From positions 1-11,031 of the forward strand of contig JALRAA010000021.1 in the NCBI GenBank assembly GCA_023262645.1: a DNA stretch of 11,031 nt, written 5' to 3'. The translations under genes were made by a program, and so were the position numbers. This document shows, piece by piece, positions 5,329 through 11,031 of this stretch. Source of the DNA: Burkholderiaceae bacterium (GTDB taxonomy: Bacteria; Pseudomonadota; Gammaproteobacteria; Burkholderiales; Burkholderiaceae_C). The notes beneath the pieces are model-generated. The model saw nothing but the letters and a program-made list of their open reading frames with translations. It was not told where the DNA came from and did no database searches. Numbering within the stretch: the stretch's first letter is position 1; the number at the start of each line of letters is the position of its first letter.

Positions 5329-6690
5329 ATGCCCATCCTCCATAAAAATACCTTCATCGCATTGATCGCCTTGGCTGTTGCCGCTGGCGGAGGATGGTGG
5401 TACATGCGCAAACCCCCGACGTCGGCCACAGCAGCCGGCCCAGCAACCGGTACCCCCGGCGCCCCAGCGGCTCCATCTGCAGCCGCCCCATCTGCCCCCG
5501 GTGCGGGTGCCCCCGGTGCCGCTGCACCTGGTGCGGGAGCCCCCGGCGCGCCCCCCGGACCACCGCGTGCAATGGGTGTTGAATTGGCCAAGGTGGAGAG
5601 TTCAAGTCTGCGTGACGATGCGCAAACCATTGGAACGTTGAAATCCAGACAAAACACCATGGTCAGGCCTGAAGTGGCAGGCCGTGTCGTGGCACTGGGT
5701 TTCAGCGATGGCAGCCAAGTGAGAGCCGGACAAATGTTGGTGCAGTTAGACGACACCTTGCAACGCGCCGAAATTCAACAATCGCAAGCACAAGTGTCTA
5801 TTGCACAAGCCAACCATCGGCGCAACCAAGAGTTGGTCGCGCAAAATTTCATCGCGCAACGGGCGCTTGATGAAAGCCAAGCGAGCTTGCAAGTGGCACA
5901 AGCGCAGTTGTCTCTCACATGTGCACGTTGGCAACGCATGCGCATATTGGCACCTTATTCTGGAACTGTTGGCATTCGCACGGTCAACATTGGCGACTTT
6001 GTCAAAGACGGCGCGGACCTTGTGAACTTGGAAGACCTGAGCGCTTTGTATGTCGATTTCCGTTTGCCAGAGCGCTACCAAGACAAAGTGAGTTTGCGAC
6101 AAACCGTTGAAGTTCAAGTCGATGCCATTTCGGGTCGCAATTTTCAAGCCCGCATTGAAGCCATTGATCCATTGATCGACGCCAACGGTCGTTCCATCAG
6201 TGTGCGCGCTTTGCTCAGCAATGTCGGTGGGGGAACCAAAGGCAAAACCACAGAGCCTTCTGCGCCTGTTGCCAAACCCACATCCGTCGCGCCCAATTCT
6301 GCAGAAGCCATTTGTCCGCCTTCACCCGCGGTCTACGCAGACAAAGGCGGCACACCCGGACCTTTGTGCCCCGGCATGTTTGCCCGGGTGAATGCGTTGT
6401 TTGCATTGAAACAAGCCGCCTTGTCAGTGCCAGAAGAAGCCATCGTGCCCATGGGCGGCAAACAATTCGTCATCAAAGCGGTGGCCCCTGAAGAAGTGCC
6501 CGACCATGGGCCATTGCCACCTGAAACCAAACTGGTGTCTAAGCGCACCGAGGTCAAACTGGGATCGCGCCGCCCCGGCCGGGTGGAAATTCTCTCGGGA
6601 TTGAATCCGGGCGACAGTGTGGTGGTGGCAGGCCAGCACCGCCTGCAAAAAGACGGCACTGGACTGCGCGTGGTGGAAACCAGGAACTGA
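5329..6690 (+). CDS. RND efflux system periplasmic adaptor (membrane fusion protein, AcrA/MexH-like)
   Basis: A 453-residue adaptor that would link the inner-membrane pump of the next gene to an outer-membrane channel. An N-terminal hydrophobic segment (about residues 8-24, no lipobox) acts as anchor or uncleaved signal. It is followed by a Pro/Ala/Gly-rich linker (31-80). Then come the first half-lipoyl strand set (RPEVAGRVVALGFSDGSQVRAGQMLVQLDD), a helical hairpin with Gln/Ala-rich repeats (145-195), the second lipoyl half (ILAPYSGTVGIRTVNIGDFVKDG) and the beta-barrel (LYVDFRLPERY...). The usual R-PGMFARV element is present at 347-354 but is preceded by an insertion of about 45 residues with C329 and C347. 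The membrane-proximal domain ends VEILSGLNPGDSVVVAGQHRLQKDG. Start chosen at the ATG before the anchor. The pump gene begins one base after this stop, so the two form an operon. Confidence 0.94.
   Translation: MPILHKNTFIALIALAVAAGGGWWYMRKPPTSATAAGPATGTPGAPAAPSAAAPSAPGAGAPGAAAPGAGAPGAPPGPPRAMGVELAKVESSSLRDDAQTIGTLKSRQNTMVRPEVAGRVVALGFSDGSQVRAGQMLVQLDDTLQRAEIQQSQAQVSIAQANHRRNQELVAQNFIAQRALDESQASLQVAQAQLSLTCARWQRMRILAPYSGTVGIRTVNIGDFVKDGADLVNLEDLSALYVDFRLPERYQDKVSLRQTVEVQVDAISGRNFQARIEAIDPLIDANGRSISVRALLSNVGGGTKGKTTEPSAPVAKPTSVAPNSAEAICPPSPAVYADKGGTPGPLCPGMFARVNALFALKQAALSVPEEAIVPMGGKQFVIKAVAPEEVPDHGPLPPETKLVSKRTEVKLGSRRPGRVEILSGLNPGDSVVVAGQHRLQKDGTGLRVVETRN
5494..5550 (+). repeat. Imperfect 27-base tandem repeat coding APGAGAPGA twice
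   Basis: Two copies of a nine-codon unit at 5494-5520 and 5524-5550 encode the same nine residues, with one alanine codon between them and five synonymous or wobble differences. They sit in the Pro/Ala/Gly-rich linker of the adaptor. The wobble differences suggest an old duplication or selection on the peptide composition rather than a fresh slippage event. Confidence 0.7.
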
Positions 6691-6691
6691 C

Positions 6692-9600
6692 ATGCAACTG
6701 CCTGAACTCTCCATACGGCGTCCTGTTTTCGCCACCGTTTTATCGTTGCTCATATTGTTGGTTGGGGTGGTGTCGTTCAACCGTTTGGTGGTGCGTGAAT
6801 ACCCCAAGATTGACAACCCGACGGTGACTGTTGAAACCCGCTATGTGGGCGCATCCAGCGCGGTGGTTGAGAGCCAGGTCACCAAAACATTGGAAGACTC
6901 TTTGGCTGGTGTTGAAGGTTTGGATGTGATCACATCCATCAGCCGCCAAGAGCAAAGCCAAATCACGGTGAAATTTTTGCTGTCGCGCGACCCAGATGCA
7001 GCGGCTTCAGATGTGCGTGACAAAGTGTCTCGGGTGCGCCAGCGTTTGCCGGTGGGCATTGATGAGCCTGTGATTGCCAAGGTGGAGGCAGATGCTTTTC
7101 CCGTGATTTGGTTGTCTTTGAGCTCAGACACCATGAACACGCTGGAGCTGACTGACTTGGCCAACCGAATTGCCAAGCCGATGATGCAAACCGCGCCCGG
7201 CGTGGCCGATGTCCGTATTTTTGGTGAGCGCAAATACGCCATGCGCATTTGGTTGGACACCGACCGGCTGGCTTCATACCGTTTGACCACGCAAGATGTG
7301 GAAGAAGCTTTGCGCCGCTCCAATGTGGAAGTGCCTGCTGGCCGAGTCGAAAGCCTGTCGCGCGAATTCAACGTCACGACAGCCACCGATTTGCGCAAAC
7401 CCGAAGAATTCCAAGACATCGTCGTGCGCAATATCAACGGTATGCCCGTGCGCTTGGGTGACGTGGCCCGCATTGAACAAGGCCCTTTGGCTGAGCGGTT
7501 CTCTGTGCGCTACAACGGCAGCGAAGCGGTGGCCTTGGGTGTGTTGCGCAATTCCACCGCCAACCCGCTGGACTTGAGCAAAGCCATCACCGCCATGCTG
7601 CCGCGTATTCGCGAAAACATGCCCAAAGGCGTGGACATCGAAGTGGCCAACGACTCCTCGGTGTTCATTGAGGAATCGATCAAAGCGGTTTACCAAACCA
7701 TTCTCGAAGCTGCTGCGCTGGTGTCTTTGGTGATTTTTTTCTTTTTGCGAACGCTGCGCGCGTCCATCATCCCGTTGATCACGATCCCGGTGTCGCTGAT
7801 TGGCACCTTCGCGTTGATGGCGCTGTTTGGCTTCTCCATCAATTCGCTCACTTTGTTGGCGCTGGTGTTGGCCATCGGTTTGGTGGTGGATGACGCGATC
7901 GTGGTGCTGGAGAACATTTACCGTTACATCGAAGAAGGCATGGAGCCGTTTGCCGCAGCCATCAAAGGTGTGCGCGAAATCGGGTTTGCGGTGGTCGCCA
8001 TGACCTTGACCTTGGTGGCGGTGTTTGCACCGTTGGCATTCACGCCAGGGCGCACCGGTCGTTTGTTTGCCGAGTTTGCGCTGGCCTTGGCCGGTGCGGT
8101 GTTGGTGTCGGGTGTGGTGGCTTTGTCGTTGTCACCGATGATGTGTTCGTTGCTGCTCAAGCACAACCCCAAGCCAGGTTTGTTTGACCGTTTGGTCGGG
8201 CGTTTTTTAGAGGGCATGACACGCGTTTATGGCGCTGTTTTGTTGTGGACTTTGACGGCGTTTCGCGTGGGCCCTCTCAAAATTTCAAGACGATGGTTTG
8301 TGGTGGCCATCATGTTGCTGGCTGCTTGGGGCTCTTACCAATTGTTCAAAACAGCCAAAACCGAACTCTCGCCCATGGAAGACAGAGGCGTTATTTTGAT
8401 CATCATCAACGGCCCAGATGGTGCAACCTTGGACTACACCTCCAAGTACGTGAACATGCTGGAAAAAATCGGTCGCAAATATGCAGAGTTCGATAAATTT
8501 TTCGCGGTCGTGGGTAATCCGACGGTGGCGCAAGGCGCGGTATTTTTGGGTGCCAAGCCTTGGGCAGAACGACCCAAATCCACCTTGGACTTGGCGCGTG
8601 AAATGATGCCAGCGGTGGCGAGTTTGCCTGGCGTCATGGCGTTTCCCATCACCCCGCCTTCATTGGGGCAAGCATTTCGTGAGCGCCCATTTAACTTTGT
8701 GGTGGTCACGGGCGACAGTTATGAGAACTTGGCCAAAGTCACCAAGCAACTTCAAGATGAAATCGCGAAAAACCCGGGCATCGTCAGCGCAGACGTTGAC
8801 CTGCGTTTGAACAAACCCGAATTGAGTTTGGCCGTGGACCGCGATCGCGCAGCCGATCTGGGTGTGCCGGTGGAGACGATCGCCCGTGCCGTTGAAACTG
8901 CCATGGGCGGACGAACCGTCACGCAGTTCAAACGCAATGGCGAGCAATACGATGTGGTGGTGCAAGCGGATGCCAGAGGCCGTGACAGCCCTGACGGCAT
9001 TGAAAAGATTTTTGTACGCGGCAAAGGCGACGTCATGGTGCCGTTGTCGGCCTTGGTGCACTTGAAAGAAGTGGTGGTGCCTCGTGAACTGAACCATTTC
9101 GCGCAGCGCCGCAGTGTGTCTTTCACCGCAAACTTGGCGCCGAACTATTCACTGGGTGAAGCATTGAAATTCATGAACGAAGTCAGCGCCCGTGTCTTGA
9201 AGACGGGTTACTCCACCGATGTGAACGGCAGTTCACGGGAATTCGCGCAATCCACCGGTTCGTTGACCAGTGTGTTTGTGTTGGCGTTGGTGTTTATTTT
9301 CTTGGTGTTGGCCGCGCAGTTTGAAAGTTTTGTCGACCCGTTTGTTATTTTGTTGTCGGTGCCGTTGTCGATGGTCGGTGCGTTGCTGGCGCTCAAATAC
9401 ACCGAAAGCACCTTGAACGTGTACAGCCAAATCGGCTTGATCACTTTGGTGGGTTTGATCACCAAGCACGGTATTTTGATCGTCGAGTTTGCCAACCAAT
9501 TGCGAGCGAACGGTTTGAGTGCATTGGACGCTGTGCACCGTGCCGCCACACTGCGTTTGCGACCTATTTTGATGACCACTGGCGCGATGGTGCTGGGTGC

Positions 9601-9796
9601 CATTCCTTTGGCCTTGGCCACCGGCGCAGGCTCAGAGAGTCGCCGTCAAATCGGGTGGGTGATTGTGGGCGGCATGTCCTTGGGTACATTGCTGACGATC
9701 TTTGTGGTGCCGACCATGTATTCCATGTTTGCGCGCAAGGCAACGCCTGGTCCCAACATGACCGTGGTGGAAGACACTGCTCCGTCGCACGGTTAA
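6692..9796 (+). CDS. RND family multidrug efflux permease (HAE1 type)
   Basis: A 1034-residue inner-membrane pump of the AcrB/MexI type that uses the proton gradient to expel hydrophobic or amphiphilic compounds. The N-terminus LPELSIRRPVFATVLSLLILLVGVVSF is the family's first membrane helix. The large periplasmic loop follows, then helices 2-6 from about residue 337. The proton-relay pair D400-D401 lies in GLVVDDAIVVLENIYRYIEEG and the partner lysine K925 in GLITKHGILIVEFANQL, matching AcrB D407/D408 and K940. The second half starts with a helix at about 536 and a second periplasmic loop, and ends with helices 8-12. A good ribosome binding site (AGGA at 6682-6685) precedes the ATG at 6692, so a longer reading from 6617 overlapping the adaptor gene is not needed. 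There is no outer-membrane channel gene; a TolC-like protein elsewhere is expected. Substrates unknown. Confidence 0.97.
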   Translation: MQLPELSIRRPVFATVLSLLILLVGVVSFNRLVVREYPKIDNPTVTVETRYVGASSAVVESQVTKTLEDSLAGVEGLDVITSISRQEQSQITVKFLLSRDPDAAASDVRDKVSRVRQRLPVGIDEPVIAKVEADAFPVIWLSLSSDTMNTLELTDLANRIAKPMMQTAPGVADVRIFGERKYAMRIWLDTDRLASYRLTTQDVEEALRRSNVEVPAGRVESLSREFNVTTATDLRKPEEFQDIVVRNINGMPVRLGDVARIEQGPLAERFSVRYNGSEAVALGVLRNSTANPLDLSKAITAMLPRIRENMPKGVDIEVANDSSVFIEESIKAVYQTILEAAALVSLVIFFFLRTLRASIIPLITIPVSLIGTFALMALFGFSINSLTLLALVLAIGLVVDDAIVVLENIYRYIEEGMEPFAAAIKGVREIGFAVVAMTLTLVAVFAPLAFTPGRTGRLFAEFALALAGAVLVSGVVALSLSPMMCSLLLKHNPKPGLFDRLVGRFLEGMTRVYGAVLLWTLTAFRVGPLKISRRWFVVAIMLLAAWGSYQLFKTAKTELSPMEDRGVILIIINGPDGATLDYTSKYVNMLEKIGRKYAEFDKFFAVVGNPTVAQGAVFLGAKPWAERPKSTLDLAREMMPAVASLPGVMAFPITPPSLGQAFRERPFNFVVVTGDSYENLAKVTKQLQDEIAKNPGIVSADVDLRLNKPELSLAVDRDRAADLGVPVETIARAVETAMGGRTVTQFKRNGEQYDVVVQADARGRDSPDGIEKIFVRGKGDVMVPLSALVHLKEVVVPRELNHFAQRRSVSFTANLAPNYSLGEALKFMNEVSARVLKTGYSTDVNGSSREFAQSTGSLTSVFVLALVFIFLVLAAQFESFVDPFVILLSVPLSMVGALLALKYTESTLNVYSQIGLITLVGLITKHGILIVEFANQLRANGLSALDAVHRAATLRLRPILMTTGAMVLGAIPLALATGAGSESRRQIGWVIVGGMSLGTLLTIFVVPTMYSMFARKATPGPNMTVVEDTAPSHG

Positions 9797-9815
9797 AGAG
9801 ATGCGTTAAAAACTG

Positions 9816-10454
9816 TCACGCCAAGGATTGCAAATACTGGAGTTCTTGCGGCGTGTTGGCATTGGCAAACGGCTGCGGCCCAGATGCCGATTCAAAGGGA
9901 CAAATGGCCAAGGCTTGTTGCTTGGCCCAATCGGTGATCTTGAAGCCGCTGGATTGCAAATGGGTGTGCAAGCTGTTTGCCAATTGCCGGTGCATCAAAC
10001 AAAACACCGGTTGTAAACGCCATGCATCGGTTCCTTCGGGTGTGGCTTCCGGCGCCTGCGCCATGGCCATCAACGCTTGAGATTGTTCGGCTGCCGCCGC
10101 CAATTTCATGACCAAGTCTGTAGGAAAAAAAGGACAGTCACACGGCACCGTGACCAGCCAATCGGTAGGGCAGTGTTGCAAGCCTGTTAAAAAACCCGCC
10201 AAAGGGCCTTTGAAGCTGTGTTCAGAATCAGCGACCACAGGGGCTCCGTGCATGGCATATTGCGAAGCATGCCGGTTGGCGTTGACCATGACCGAATGGA
10301 CCTGCGGTTGCAAACGTTCTATGGCCCGTTGAACCAGTGTTTGTCCTTGAAATGTCAACAAACCTTTGTCCACACCACCCATGCGTGAACTTTGACCACC
10401 TGCCAACACCCAGCCGGTGATTTGCGCCTTGTTGATGGGGTAGGTGGGCTTCAT
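9816..10454 (-). CDS. mobA: Molybdenum cofactor guanylyltransferase MobA
   Basis: A 212-residue MobA, which transfers GMP from GTP to molybdopterin-Mo to make the guanine dinucleotide (MGD) form of the cofactor in the cytoplasm. The GTP-binding signature LAGGQSSRMGGVDKGLL is at residues 17-33, followed by LVQRAIERLQP, the DSEHSFKGPLAG segment (76-86), the metal-binding VPCDCPFFP with D106 (103-111), and the C-terminal FANANTPQEL (196-205). All are family hallmarks. The start ATG lies 12 bases after the moaA stop, so the two are probably one operon. The gene converges with the efflux permease, with only 19 bases between the stops and no obvious terminator hairpin there. Length is normal and no motif is missing. 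Confidence 0.96.
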   Translation of the reverse strand: MKPTYPINKAQITGWVLAGGQSSRMGGVDKGLLTFQGQTLVQRAIERLQPQVHSVMVNANRHASQYAMHGAPVVADSEHSFKGPLAGFLTGLQHCPTDWLVTVPCDCPFFPTDLVMKLAAAAEQSQALMAMAQAPEATPEGTDAWRLQPVFCLMHRQLANSLHTHLQSSGFKITDWAKQQALAICPFESASGPQPFANANTPQELQYLQSLA

Positions 10455-10466
10455 AGGCGGTCGGTG

Positions 10467-11020
10467 TCAGCCGCCGATGTAGCTCATTTCAATGCGTTTT
10501 TTTCCTGCCGACGGTGTTTGCAAAGACCCGAGTCCACGCAACTCAGAGTAGCGGTCTTCGCGTTGTTGCCAAATCAAGCCGATGGCAGAGGCGATATCGG
10601 CGTCACTCGTGCCGTTGCGCAGCAAGCTGCGCAAATCGTGGCCTTGTGCAGCAAACAAACACAAATAGAGTTGACCTTCGGTGGATAAACGTGCGCGGTT
10701 GCAATCGCTGCAAAACGCTTGCGTGACACTGCTGATCACACCCACTTCACCCAGCGACGGATCAAACTCGCCAGAGGCATTGGCATAGCCCCAGCGTTGC
10801 GCGGTTTCGCCCGGGGCACTGGCTTCCAGTGGCACCAGCGGGAACTCTGTTTGCAACATCTTGATCAGATCGGCAGAGGGCAGCACCTCGTCCATTTGCC
10901 ATCCATTGGTTTCGCCCACATCCATGTATTCGATCAGCCGCAGCTCCAGGCCCCGCTCGCGGGCCAGGGCCGCCAGCGGCAGCAGCTGGTCGTCGTTGCG
11001 GCCGCGCTGGATCACGGCGT
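10467..11020 (-). CDS. moaA: GTP 3',8-cyclase MoaA, C-terminal part (partial)
   Basis: The 3' part (about 184 residues) of the radical-SAM enzyme that turns GTP into 3',8-cyclo-GTP, the first step of molybdopterin synthesis. The N-terminal radical-SAM cluster motif is outside the window. Visible are the end of the barrel (AVIQRGRNDDQ, LRLIEYMDVG), the second 4Fe-4S cluster motif FCSDCNRARLSTEGQLYLCLF with the C-x2-C-x13-C spacing, which binds GTP, LRSLLRNGTSDADI, and the conserved C-terminal MSYIGG with the double glycine needed for activity. It precedes mobA on the same strand by 12 bases. Two cautions: the bases beyond 11020 look like sequencing adapter, and the section from about 10930 to 11020 is much richer in GC than the rest, so the 5'-most 30 codons may come from another genome. 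Confidence 0.94.
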
Positions 11021-11031
11021 AGATCGGAAGA
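11021..11031 (-). other. Probable Illumina adapter remnant at the sequence end
   Basis: The last 11 bases read AGATCGGAAGA, identical to the start of the standard Illumina TruSeq-type adapter (AGATCGGAAGAGC). Read on the minus strand as part of MoaA they give Leu-Pro-Ile and most of a Tyr codon before AVIQRG, where the family has a Lys-x-Asn-like segment. Removing them leaves AC-GCC-GTG, which fits the end of an Asn codon followed by Ala-Val. They are most likely not genomic. Confidence 0.75.

Noticed and set aside
5313..5756. Minus-strand open frame rich in Gly/Ala/Pro opposite the adaptor linker
   Set aside because: It is a shadow of the GC-rich Pro/Ala/Gly linker of the adaptor gene and resembles no protein family.
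6617..6691. Upstream extension of the efflux permease from a start inside the adaptor gene
   Set aside because: The extra 25 residues (beginning MWWWQAST) have no family counterpart, and the ATG at 6692 has a good ribosome binding site and gives the standard RND N-terminus.
8660..9126. Long minus-strand open frames opposite the permease
   Set aside because: They lie wholly inside the strongly supported RND gene and show compositional shadow features without recognisable motifs.
9797..9815. Intrinsic terminator between the converging permease and mobA genes
   Set aside because: The 19-base gap has no inverted repeat followed by a T-run on either strand that I can see.

Overview
The window is ordinary bacterial chromosome, densely coded on both strands. 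It most resembles a betaproteobacterium of the order Burkholderiales, probably Comamonadaceae (a Limnohabitans/Rhodoferax-like freshwater lineage is my guess from protein style and codon use; no 16S rRNA or other marker is present). Gene style is moderate GC with a strong preference for TTG leucine, CAA glutamine and AAA lysine codons. I see no mobile elements, CRISPR arrays, tRNAs or rRNAs, and no non-coding stretch longer than about 120 bases.

Layout. (1) Positions 1-1354, plus strand: the 3' end of dnaX, then the YbaB/EbfC nucleoid protein and recR, the classic replication/repair cluster. (2) Positions 1351/1429-2493, plus strand: an orphan periplasmic substrate-binding protein of the NMT1/SsuA type, with an uncertain start. 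(3) Positions 2497-3912, minus strand: an MltD-type lytic transglycosylase with LysM repeats, meeting the binding-protein gene tail to tail with 3 bases between the stops. (4) Positions 4034-5295, plus strand: a YafS-like methyltransferase whose stop overlaps the start of rnhA (RNase HI). Together with mltD this keeps most of the mltD-gloB-yafS-rnhA-dnaQ neighbourhood known from Escherichia coli. (5) Positions 5329-9796, plus strand: a two-gene RND efflux operon (periplasmic adaptor plus inner-membrane pump) without an outer-membrane channel or regulator gene next to it. (6) Positions 9816-11020, minus strand: mobA and the 3' part of moaA, molybdenum cofactor synthesis, converging on the efflux operon.

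I did not find a convincing undescribed system. The most useful observations are: the last 11 bases match the start of an Illumina adapter and break the MoaA reading; the roughly 95 bases before them are far richer in GC than the rest of moaA; a short internal patch of mltD has the same foreign codon style, suggesting either recombination or chimeric assembly at conserved motifs; a short ORF with the best ribosome binding site of its area sits out of frame over the start of the orphan binding protein; and the efflux adaptor carries an unusual two-cysteine insertion and a Pro/Ala/Gly-rich linker.
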